Source: Actinomycetes bacterium (GTDB lineage: Bacteria > Actinomycetota > Actinomycetes > Mycobacteriales > Micromonosporaceae). Taken from it: a stretch of DNA of 11,117 nt. The notes beneath the pieces were generated by a model. The model did not search any database. It saw nothing but the letters and a program-made list of their open reading frames with translations, and was not told where the DNA came from. A program made the translations under genes and the position numbers. Positions 1-6,343 of the stretch are shown here, piece after piece. Every line of letters begins with the position of its first letter. Position 1 is the first letter of the stretch. The DNA is taken from NCBI GenBank assembly GCA_021793335.1, contig JAJYSW010000102.1:1-11117 (forward strand), in the 5' to 3' direction.

Positions 1-200
1 CCGTCGTCGAGCGACAGCTTCACCACGCAGTCGGCCCTCCGTTCCACCGGCCCGGGGGAGCCTACGGAGCACGAACGAGTCTCGGCGCTCACGCATCCGG
101 CTTGTGGTCGACGGGCGTCGGTCAGCATCAGCAGATCGGCGGCGATCGCCGGCTGGTCCTGGACGAGCTTCACGACGACCTCGCGGAGCGTTCCTGGCAT
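1..200 (-). CDS. YhgA/Rpn-like PD-(D/E)XK family protein, N-terminal part (runs off left edge)
   Basis: An open frame of 66 codons starts at ATG 200-198 and reaches the left edge without a stop, so only the N-terminus is present. It begins MPGTLREVVVKLVQDQP and contains the segment PVERRADCVVKL. This pattern (MPxxLxExxVxLxxxxP at the start, then an E-x-RADxVV strand about 55 residues in) matches, from memory, a common actinobacterial family annotated as hypothetical or YhgA/Rpn-like nuclease with a PD-(D/E)XK fold. The catalytic part would lie outside the window, so nuclease function is inference. A GGAAAG purine run about 9 bases upstream may be the ribosome binding site, and it abuts a hairpin at 213-233. 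The GH3 gene upstream on the same strand ends 127 bp away. The middle of this frame (ARRPQAGCVSAETRSCSVG) is unusually Cys- and Ser-rich for the family, so a decayed copy is possible. Confidence 0.55.
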   Translation of the reverse strand, partial: MPGTLREVVVKLVQDQPAIAADLLMLTDARRPQAGCVSAETRSCSVGSPGPVERRADCVVKLSLDD

Positions 201-212
201 CACTTCTCACTT

Positions 213-233
213 TCCGTGGACGGCTACCACGGA
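213..233 (-). promoter_or_regulatory. Hairpin or operator directly upstream of the left-edge gene
   Basis: TCCGTGG (213-219) and CCACGGA (227-233) are perfect 7-bp inverted repeats separated by 7 bases. On the minus strand the 3' arm runs straight into the GGAAAG purine stretch that should serve as ribosome binding site for the ATG at 200. It could be an mRNA hairpin affecting translation or a repressor site. Only the symmetry is seen; the role is inferred. Confidence 0.4.
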
Positions 234-327
234 TGAACGAATATGAGCCGAAACGGACACGGGTTTGTCGGCTATGCGACACCGGCTCCAGGACCGGCGG
301 ACTCGGCCTTTCAACGGCCTCGACTTT

Positions 328-3300
328 TCAGCGGCGCAGTCGGATCGAGTCGATGTAAATGCCGCCGGAACGGAACCTGAGATAGAGGTCCTGGACGCCT
401 TCGGCTCCGTGGACCGGGGCCGAGACGTCCTCGAAGTCCTGGAGACCGCCGGTGATCGGCACGGTCACCTCGGCCAGGACCGGACCGTCGGCCTCGCCCG
501 CTCGGACCTCGACCACGGGATCGGACAGGTCCGCCCACGCCGCGCTCGTCGTCGCGACACGCAGCTCGACCGCCGTCGCGCCATCGAGCACCACCCCGGT
601 GAAGCCCACGTGGTCGCCCGCGCGGCGCGAACCCGTCGAGTGGTAGCCGCCCCGGCGGGCGACGGTGTTCAGCTTCGAGACCTCCCAGTACGTCACGCCT
701 CGGCTGATCGTGGCGGCCTCCCAGACGTTGCGCGTCTCGGACAGGTCGAGCGGCGCGATCGTCTCGCCCTCGACGCGGACGATCGCCTCCGGGCCGTCCG
801 CCCCCACGGCGAGCACATAGCGGCCGGTCTCGACGACCCGCTTGCCGCTCACCACGTCCCACACGAACAGATCATCCGGATCGACCTCGATCTCGACGCG
901 GCGGCTCTCACCGGGTGCGAGGTCCGCGACCCGCTCGAAGCCGACGAGCTGACGGCGCGGCACCCGCTCCCCATAAGCCGAGTCGAGCGAGGAGGCGAAG
1001 ACCAACACCACCTCGTCCGAGGCCCGCTCGCCGGTGTTGGCCACCTCGAAGGCGACGGTGAACGGGGCGGCCGCCGAGACCTCGGCAGGCGCTTCGAACC
1101 CGCCGTATTCGAACGTCGTGTACGTCAGGCCGTGCCCGAACTCGTAGATCGGCTCGGCGCTGGAGAAGCGATAGGTCAAACCGGCCGAGATGACGTCGTA
1201 TTCGAGCATGTCGACCTCGTCGACACGGAACTCCTCGGTCGCCGGGCCCGGCGTCGGCAGCGCCTCGATGCCGGCCGGCCAGGTCGAGGTGAGCCGCCCG
1301 GCCGGGGCGCAGTCGCCGAACAGGGCCTCGGCGAGCGCGGTCCCCGCCGCCTGCCCCGCGTGCGAGGTGTAGAGGATCGCGGCCACGTTCGGGTCGGCGT
1401 CGATGTCGCCGATCGCGAGCGGATATGAGGAGACGACCACGACGACGGTGCGGCCGGGCTGCGCTGCGGCGACGGCGCGCACCAGGTCCGCTTGGCGGGC
1501 GGCGAGGTCCAGGCCGGGGCGGTCGAAGCATTCGCGCGCGTTCACCAGCGGATGGTTGCCGACCACGACGACGGCGTAATCGGCCTCGGCGGCGAGCGCG
1601 GCGGCGGCCTCGGGGCCGTCTTCTACGAGCGTCTCGGTCAGCTGGGTACCCGGCCGTCCCCTGTGCAGCGGCAGCGATCCGTCCTCGGCGACGGCGACGT
1701 GGAAGGCGTCGGCGGCGCTGATGTCGGCCTCGACGTGGTTGAGCCCGAAGATCGAGACCCGGTCGTCTTCGCGGCGGTAGTGGAAGTTCTGGAAGGTGAA
1801 CCAGGCGTTGGCGTCGACCATCCGCTCGTCGGTGGCGGCGAGCAGCGGCACCTCGCCCTTGCCGCTGGCGCCGATCTGGTTGGTGAAGCCGGCCGGGCCC
1901 TCGTCGGTTCTGAGGATGTCGGCACTGAGGAAACGCTGTGAGGCGACGTTGCGGAACATGTACTGGCCGTGCGCCCAGTCGTAGATCTCGAACGTCTCGT
2001 TCCCGCCGATGCGCTCGGCGGTGGCGCTCAGAACGCCTTCGGGCCCGGCGGTGACGTAGCGGCCGTCCGCGGACCATGCCACGACGTCGTTGCCGGTGTG
2101 GTGGGCGACGTTCGCCTCGCCGAGCCGGTCGACGATCGCCTGGAGCGGGGTGAGGCGATGCTCATCGGCCACCAGGGGGCTGTAGTAGTCGCGCAGGTTG
2201 CGGTCGGCCAGCGGCCCGACCACGGCCACGCGCGGCGATCCGGCCAAGGGCAGCAGGGCCTCGTTCTTGAGCAGCACGAGCTGCTCGCGGGCGGCCTGGA
2301 GCGCGAGTTCGCGTGAGCCGGGCCGGTCCTGCGGCCGGTCGCTGCGCTCGATCCGGTTGTACGGGCAGGCGTCGCCGTCGAGGCGTCCGGTGCCGACCAG
2401 GAACATCAGCCAGTCGCGGACGACGCGGTCGGCGTCGGCCATGGAGAGCCCGAACAGGCCGCGCCGGATCGCCTCGGCCGCACCGGCGTTGAACGGCAGG
2501 TCGGAGCCGTCGCGCAGGTTCGTCTGCCCGGCCTTGACCATGAGCCCGCAGGCGTAGATGAAGATCTCTTCGCGGTCGATGTCGCGGCCCTCTTCGGCGG
2601 CGAGGGCCTTGGGATAGGGCACGTCGCGGCCTTCGGGGGTCTCCCAGGTGTCGAAGGGCGCGCCTTTGGTGGTGTTCAGGTTGACCGCGTCCCACCCGTC
2701 GGGCAGGAACATGAAGCCGCCGGGGGCCCATTCCTCGCGGAGCACGTCCATGATCGGGTGGACGACGGCCGGCACGCCGTTGACGAGGTTGTAGGCGGTC
2801 ATCGCGCCCAGGACGGCGCCGGCCTCGACGGGCTTGCGGTAGGGCACGGCCTGGTACTCGTGGAGTGCGCGGACGCTCATCGAGGCGGAGGTGCGGTGCC
2901 GGTGCCATTCGTGGTCATAGCCCAGGAAGTGCTTCATCTGCGGCAGGACCCGCACGTATTCGGGGTGGCGTCCGCGCAGGCCCTGGGCATAGGCGGTGAC
3001 CATGGCCCCGACGTGGAACGGGTCCTCGCCGAAGCCCTCCTCGTAGCGGCCGGCCAGCGGGTTGGAGCGGATGTCGGCGACGGGACCGAAGGCGGCCAGG
3101 GTTTCGGGGTCCCGGGCGCGCATCTCGTGGCCGACGACCTCGCCGATGCGTTCGAGCAGCTCGGTGTTCCACGTGGCTCCCAGACCGATGGCCTGCGGGA
3201 ACAAGGTGGCGTCGGCGTGGTGTCCGGAGCCGTGGAGGACCTCGGCGAATTTATTGGTGTGCGCGGGGAGGGTGCGGCCGTCGGCGAGGGTGATCTCGGG

Positions 3301-3444
3301 GACGCCGTCGAAGCAGGCGAGTTTCTGCTCGTCGGTCATGAGGGCCAGGATCGCCTCGACGCGCTCGGCCACGGGCCGGGAGGGGTCGAGGTAGTCGGCG
3401 GAGTGACCGCCCGGGGCCGGGCGGGGCGAGGCAGGAGAACCCAT
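328..3444 (-). CDS. Glycoside hydrolase family 3 protein with beta-trefoil insert and C-terminal CBM6-like domain
   Basis: A GH3 glycosidase, probably removing terminal beta-linked sugars from plant or fungal oligosaccharides; the exact substrate cannot be told. Residue numbers here count from an upstream ATG at 3489. The (beta/alpha)8 domain covers about 35-380, with MKHFLGYDHEW at 185-195 and the nucleophile region REEWAPGGFMFLPDGWD at 251-267 (candidate Asp264). The C-terminal alpha/beta domain starts near 395 (AAREQLVLLKN). A segment of about 150 residues (468-615) interrupts it and looks like a fascin-type beta-trefoil (GRYVTAGPEGVLSA, QYMFRNVASQRFLSA). The domain resumes at 622 with ARECFDRPGLDL (651-662), where Glu653 is a candidate acid/base. 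A fibronectin-III-like domain (about 780-905) and a CBM6-like jelly roll (about 922-1053) follow. No signal peptide is visible. I prefer ATG 3444 because the first 15 codons from 3489 are poor in G/C at third positions and a promoter appears to overlap them. The gene exceeds the usual 750-850 residues. Confidence 0.9.
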   Translation of the reverse strand: MGSPASPRPAPGGHSADYLDPSRPVAERVEAILALMTDEQKLACFDGVPEITLADGRTLPAHTNKFAEVLHGSGHHADATLFPQAIGLGATWNTELLERIGEVVGHEMRARDPETLAAFGPVADIRSNPLAGRYEEGFGEDPFHVGAMVTAYAQGLRGRHPEYVRVLPQMKHFLGYDHEWHRHRTSASMSVRALHEYQAVPYRKPVEAGAVLGAMTAYNLVNGVPAVVHPIMDVLREEWAPGGFMFLPDGWDAVNLNTTKGAPFDTWETPEGRDVPYPKALAAEEGRDIDREEIFIYACGLMVKAGQTNLRDGSDLPFNAGAAEAIRRGLFGLSMADADRVVRDWLMFLVGTGRLDGDACPYNRIERSDRPQDRPGSRELALQAAREQLVLLKNEALLPLAGSPRVAVVGPLADRNLRDYYSPLVADEHRLTPLQAIVDRLGEANVAHHTGNDVVAWSADGRYVTAGPEGVLSATAERIGGNETFEIYDWAHGQYMFRNVASQRFLSADILRTDEGPAGFTNQIGASGKGEVPLLAATDERMVDANAWFTFQNFHYRREDDRVSIFGLNHVEADISAADAFHVAVAEDGSLPLHRGRPGTQLTETLVEDGPEAAAALAAEADYAVVVVGNHPLVNARECFDRPGLDLAARQADLVRAVAAAQPGRTVVVVVSSYPLAIGDIDADPNVAAILYTSHAGQAAGTALAEALFGDCAPAGRLTSTWPAGIEALPTPGPATEEFRVDEVDMLEYDVISAGLTYRFSSAEPIYEFGHGLTYTTFEYGGFEAPAEVSAAAPFTVAFEVANTGERASDEVVLVFASSLDSAYGERVPRRQLVGFERVADLAPGESRRVEIEVDPDDLFVWDVVSGKRVVETGRYVLAVGADGPEAIVRVEGETIAPLDLSETRNVWEAATISRGVTYWEVSKLNTVARRGGYHSTGSRRAGDHVGFTGVVLDGATAVELRVATTSAAWADLSDPVVEVRAGEADGPVLAEVTVPITGGLQDFEDVSAPVHGAEGVQDLYLRFRSGGIYIDSIRLRR

Positions 3445-3475
3445 GAACTTCCGATCGTCGATGACAGGTCCCTCG

Positions 3476-3505
3476 ACATTACGACGCATGACCCGACTAA
3501 TTCAA
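3476..3505 (-). promoter_or_regulatory. Candidate promoter for the GH3 gene
   Basis: On the minus strand TTGAAT (3505-3500) is followed after 18 bases by TAATGT (3481-3476), which fits an actinobacterial housekeeping-type promoter with a TANNNT -10. The predicted start of transcription, near 3469, lies downstream of the ATG at 3489. That supports ATG 3444 as the translation start. No good operator palindrome was found here. Confidence 0.4.
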
Positions 3506-3707
3506 GGTGATATTCGACGCTCGCATCGCCGCATCGCGGGTCCGCGCCGTCCGCCCTCCGGCGCCCCGACCGGCGCACGGCGCACAGCACAACGGCAGGC
3601 GATCGCGGTCACCGGATTCGAGGACGGCGCGGACCGGCGATGCGATCTGGAAAGGTGAAGCCCGACCGACCCGGACACCCCCGCCCAAAGAGACAGAGGT
3701 TCAGGAT

Positions 3708-4217
3708 TTGACATTCCTCATCATCGCCGTGCCGATCGCCGTCGCGATCGCCGTCTACTGCGTGTGGGCCATGCGCCGCGAACACCGCATCGAGACCACC
3801 TCGCACCTCGACGCACCGGCCCACGAAGTCTGGGCCGTCCTCACCGACTTCGCCTCCTACGGCGAATGGAACCCGTTCATCACCGCCATCAGCGGCCGAC
3901 CGGCCGAAGACGAACGGCTCGACATCGTCCTCGCTCGACCGAACGGCAGGCGACGCCGCGTGCGCCCCACGGTCATCCGTGTCTCCCCGGCCCGCCAATT
4001 CCGTTGGTTCAGCCGCCTCGGCCCCGGCGGGCTCTTCGACGGCGAGCACTATTTCGTGCTCGAACCTCAAGAGGACGGCACCACGCGCCTCACGCACGGC
4101 GAGCGCTTCACCGGTGTCCTCGCACCCGTGATGGCCGGCCCGCTCGGCCAGGCCGCCACCGGAGTCGAGGCCATGGACACGGCCCTGGCCGAACGCATCG
4201 GCGCCGCCGAGCGGTGA
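3708..4217 (+). CDS. Membrane-anchored SRPBCC-domain protein
   Basis: A 169-residue protein. Residues 2-22 form one hydrophobic segment (TFLIIAVPIAVAIAVYCVW) followed by positive residues (MRREHR), so it is an N-terminal membrane anchor with the rest probably cytoplasmic. Residues 26-169 fit the SRPBCC/START-like helix-grip fold, a hydrophobic-ligand-binding cup. Visible hallmarks are the first strand IETTSHLDAPAHEVWAVLTD, the motif FASYGEWNPFI (48-58), a central sheet with FRWFSRLG, the strand GEHYFVLEPQEDGTTRLTHGE, and a long C-terminal helix. The ligand is unknown. The TTG at 3708 is chosen because AGAGGT lies 7 bases upstream and the frame before it (RPTRTPPPKETE) is not protein-like. It is divergent from the GH3 gene with 263 bp between them and convergent with the chaplin-like gene across a terminator. 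No link to either function is evident. Confidence 0.8.
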   Translation: MTFLIIAVPIAVAIAVYCVWAMRREHRIETTSHLDAPAHEVWAVLTDFASYGEWNPFITAISGRPAEDERLDIVLARPNGRRRRVRPTVIRVSPARQFRWFSRLGPGGLFDGEHYFVLEPQEDGTTRLTHGERFTGVLAPVMAGPLGQAATGVEAMDTALAERIGAAER

Positions 4218-4233
4218 CCGCCCCGCGAAAACG

Positions 4234-4271
4234 GCTCGACGCCGCGACGTGAAGACGTCGCGACGCCGAGC
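4234..4271 (-). terminator. Long hairpin terminator between convergent genes
   Basis: Two 17-base arms (4234-4250 and 4255-4271) flank a 4-base loop. As plus-strand RNA the stem has two A-C mismatches. As minus-strand RNA the same two positions become G-U wobbles, giving an unbroken 17-bp stem with loop CUUC, followed by CGUUUUCG. It therefore fits the minus-strand chaplin-like gene (stop at 4305) best, but it can also stop the plus-strand SRPBCC gene (stop at 4217). Confidence 0.75.
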
Positions 4272-4304
4272 TTCTACAAACGGGTCTCCCGCGTGCGGTT
4301 CCGC

Positions 4305-5303
4305 CTAGAGCAGGTTCGCCCCGACCAGGTCGGTGACACCGGAGACGGTGCTGGAGACCGTGCCGGAGACCGTGGAAGCAACGTCTTCGGGAGTCACGTT
4401 GCTGCCGAGGTCGCCGGCCGGGAGGCCGTCGGTCAGGTCGGAGGCCACGTCGTCCAGCGCGGGGACGGCGTCGAGGGGCAGTCGCTCCTCGTAGACGTCC
4501 GCCTCGGCCGCCGTCGGGTACTTGTGGACTTCCTTGTGGCCCGGGTCCTCGGGCTCTTCGATGTTCGCCTCGGAACCGCCCTCGCACGAAGCGGAGGCGT
4601 AACCGAAGATCGCGATGGCGTTCCCGCACACGTTGATCGGCGCCTGGATCGGCGCGAAGACCTGGTTGCCGTTGGCCAGACCGACGTTGTCCTCGCTGGT
4701 GAAGTCACCACCGAAACCCTCGAACTGAGCCTCGGAACCGCCCTCGCAACCCGCACCGGCGGCTCCGGCGAGGGCGACGGCGTTGCCGCAGACGTCGATC
4801 GGGGCCTGGATCGGCGCGAGCAGCTGGTTACCGGACAGCAGGCCGGTGTTGTTCCGCGTCGTCACATCGGCCCCGCCGTGGCGTCCCGACTCGGGGATCG
4901 AGGCGGTCGAACCGCCGGCGGACCATGCCTGGGAGGCCCCGCCGATGGCGGCGGCGATGCTGCTGACCTCGACGGGAACCTGGACCGGCGCGTACGCCTG
5001 GTTGCCGTTGGCCAGACCGACGTTGTCCTCGCTGGTGAAGTCACCACCGAAACCCTCGAACTGAGCCTCGGAACCGCCCTCGCAGCCCGCACCGGCGGCT
5101 CCGAGGACCGCTGCGGCGATGCCGCAGATGTTGACGGGGGCCTGGATCGGGGCGACCACCTGGTTGCCCGTCACCGCGCCGACCTGGTCCGACGTCACGA
5201 CGTCGGCGCCGTGGGCGTGCACGGTGCCCGCGCCCGCCACGAGGACCGCTCCTGCCGCGATCATGCCGGTCTGTGCAGTCTTACGTGCCCATGAGTTGTT
5301 CAA
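4305..5303 (-). CDS. Secreted chaplin-like surface protein with four repeats
   Basis: A 332-residue secreted protein. Residues 1-30 form a signal peptide (WARK, hydrophobic core, probable cleavage after VHA at 30). Four chaplin-type repeats follow at about 40-78, 94-131, 152-190 and 206-244, each of the form GNQ-x2-APIQAPxxVCGNAxAxxG-x5-C-EGG, close to the PF03777 pattern (GNxVxVPVxxPVNxCGNxxxxxG). Repeats 1, 3 and 4 keep two cysteines 14 apart (60/74, 172/186, 226/240); repeat 2 has Ser114 and Ser128 instead. A charged linker (about 245-272) leads to an acidic, Val/Ser-rich tail (275-332). No LPXTG sorting signal is seen. Known chaplins form amyloid-like hydrophobic films on aerial hyphae; the same role is inferred here. 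TTG 5303 is the start: AAAGGTGA lies 7 bases upstream, the next in-frame Met (14) would lose the basic signal region, and the ATG at 5292 is out of frame. Confidence 0.85.
   Translation of the reverse strand: MNNSWARKTAQTGMIAAGAVLVAGAGTVHAHGADVVTSDQVGAVTGNQVVAPIQAPVNICGIAAAVLGAAGAGCEGGSEAQFEGFGGDFTSEDNVGLANGNQAYAPVQVPVEVSSIAAAIGGASQAWSAGGSTASIPESGRHGGADVTTRNNTGLLSGNQLLAPIQAPIDVCGNAVALAGAAGAGCEGGSEAQFEGFGGDFTSEDNVGLANGNQVFAPIQAPINVCGNAIAIFGYASASCEGGSEANIEEPEDPGHKEVHKYPTAAEADVYEERLPLDAVPALDDVASDLTDGLPAGDLGSNVTPEDVASTVSGTVSSTVSGVTDLVGANLL
4661..4767 (-). repeat. Direct repeat copy B (encodes the linker between chaplin-like repeats 3 and 4)
   Basis: 107 bp matching 4997-5103 with a single difference (A at 4749, G at 5085). 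The offset is 336 bp, exactly 112 codons, so both copies are read in the same frame. The copies encode the end of repeat 3 or 1, the linker GGSEAQFEGFGGDFTSED, and the start of the next repeat. Confidence 0.95.
4997..5103 (-). repeat. Direct repeat copy A (encodes the linker between chaplin-like repeats 1 and 2)
   Basis: Partner of 4661-4767, 106 of 107 bases identical. Identity breaks off at both ends (4660 A versus 4996 G; 4768 G versus 5104 A), although the surrounding repeats are homologous at protein level. This is consistent with duplication of a two-repeat unit followed by divergence outside this core, or with later gene conversion. Confidence 0.95.
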
Positions 5304-5525
5304 GAACCGTCACCTTTCAGGGAAATCGTTCTCGTTGTTCCATCACGTATCCCCCGTGAAGCTCCGGTGGCTCCAATGGCTTGTGCGCGTTCATGCCGAC
5401 GAGCGGTGCTCGCCGTAACGGGATGCCTTGGAAAACCGGAGAGTTGTGTTGGCCGGCGGGCTGCCCGGGACCGGGCCCTTGGCGCCGAGTGCGCCCGCCG
5501 ACCGAAGTCCGCTCACCGCGAAAGG

Positions 5526-5548
5526 CGCGACGGTCATTGCCGTCCGCG
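5526..5548 (-). terminator. Candidate terminator after the small secreted protein gene
   Basis: CGCGACGG (5526-5533) and CCGTCCGCG (5540-5548) pair with one bulged base around a 6-base loop. Read on the minus strand the hairpin begins 32 bases past the stop and is followed by CCTTTCGCGG. The T-run is short, so this is a moderate candidate. Confidence 0.4.
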
Positions 5549-5580
5549 GCCGAGCCGTGTTATCGGTGCAGAGCGGCGTC

Positions 5581-5970
5581 TTAGAACGGCAGCTTGGCCG
5601 GGAGACCGCCACCCAGGTTGTCGAGCAGCTCGCCGACGGTGCCGCCCGCGGTGTCGACCGCGTCGACGACTCCGGCGCTCTCGGCGGTGACGTCCTCGCT
5701 CGCCGGCTCGCCGTCCTGGCCGCCCTTCAGGTCCAGGCCCAGCTTGTCGAGCGCCGACGAGGGCAGGTCCTTCACCGCGTCCAGACCCGGAACGGCGTCG
5801 GCCGGGACCTGCACGCCGTCGAATACCCGGTCGGGCACGGACTGGATGGCGTCGAGACCGGCGTCATCCAGCGGCGCCTCGGAAGCCTGAGCGGCCGATC
5901 CTGCGAACAGCAGAGCCCCCGTGGCGATGCCTCCGATGAGCGTCGCCTTACGCACAGTGCGCGTTTTCAT
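5581..5970 (-). CDS. Small secreted protein sharing a C-terminal segment with the chaplin-like protein
   Basis: A 129-residue protein I cannot name. Residues 1-29 are a clear signal peptide (MKTRTVRK, hydrophobic stretch LIGGIATGALLFAG, cleavage after AQA). The mature part is acidic, rich in Asp, Leu, Val and Gly, without cysteine or membrane segment, and ends in LPAKLPF. Residues 55-122 resemble the tail of the neighbouring chaplin-like protein: VPADAVPGLDAVKDL versus LPLDAVPALDDVASDL, then an SEDV/PEDV block followed by a Val/Ser/Gly-rich helix-like stretch. No chaplin repeat is present. ATG 5970 is preferred over an in-frame ATG at 6060 because it opens the signal peptide, has a GAAAGG purine run about 11 bases upstream, and the 30 extra residues would bury the signal. 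The gene lies 277 bp upstream of the chaplin-like gene on the same strand, with a candidate terminator between. A shared export or surface-assembly role is inferred. Confidence 0.75.
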   Translation of the reverse strand: MKTRTVRKATLIGGIATGALLFAGSAAQASEAPLDDAGLDAIQSVPDRVFDGVQVPADAVPGLDAVKDLPSSALDKLGLDLKGGQDGEPASEDVTAESAGVVDAVDTAGGTVGELLDNLGGGLPAKLPF

Positions 5971-6343
5971 CTGCGTTGCTTGCCTTTCTGCTGACCGCAC
6001 ACGGGACGGCGGGCGACTGCGTTCGCAGCGCACCGCGAACCGCCCCATCGTGTGGGCCAAATCGTCGGTGTTGTCGATGGTCGTCCGGCGAACCGGTGCT
6101 GCGACGCGATGCGCCGCCTCCGGTACGGGCCCTCAGCCGCGACCACGCAGACTGGATCGCCTGCGGGGTCGAGAACCCTCGCGCCGTCCTCGGGCCGGTG
6201 ACACTTCCGGCCTCAGACCGCCGATCGCGTGATCGTGCGGCCACCCTGACTAACTAGGCAGGCGGGCGGACGGTTACGCCCGGACGCGAAGAAATTCGAA
6301 AACATCGAACGGGCTCGCGTCCGACACCGACGAAGGCGCACCC
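5971..6343. other. Intergenic stretch without a recognisable gene
   Basis: 373 bp between the DUF368 gene and the small secreted protein gene. The open frames here have Arg/Ser-rich, non-protein-like composition and no ribosome binding site. It must carry the promoter of the small secreted gene, but I could not pick out a convincing -35/-10 pair. The only clear structure is the 43-bp dyad at 6281-6323. Confidence 0.6.
6281..6323 (-). terminator. 43-bp nested dyad just after the DUF368 gene, probable 3' hairpin
   Basis: CGGACGCGA (6281-6289) pairs with TCGCGTCCG (6315-6323), and inside it TTCGA (6295-6299) pairs with TCGAA (6305-6309). The two unpaired stretches are both 5 bases, so the whole element is symmetric about one centre with 14 paired positions. 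It begins 20 bases past the DUF368 stop. There is no T-run, so it is either a T-less terminator, an mRNA-stabilising hairpin or a protein-binding site. Confidence 0.5.

Noticed and set aside
265..1428. 387-codon plus-strand open frame across the 3' part of the GH3 gene
   Set aside because: It lies wholly antisense to a clear GH3 coding sequence and has an Arg/Gly/Asp-rich composition typical of shadow frames in GC-rich DNA; no motif.
3445..3707. LacI-type operator in the GH3/SRPBCC divergent region
   Set aside because: I looked for a CG-centred palindrome of the usual form and found only 4-bp arms such as ATCG-T-CGAT, which is not above chance.
4293..5294. 333-codon plus-strand open frame over the chaplin-like gene
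   Set aside because: Antisense of the repeat gene; its apparent internal repeats simply mirror the real coding repeats.
5948..6244. 98-codon minus-strand frame upstream of the small secreted protein
   Set aside because: Arg/Ser-rich composition, out of frame with the signal peptide gene it overlaps, and no ribosome binding site.
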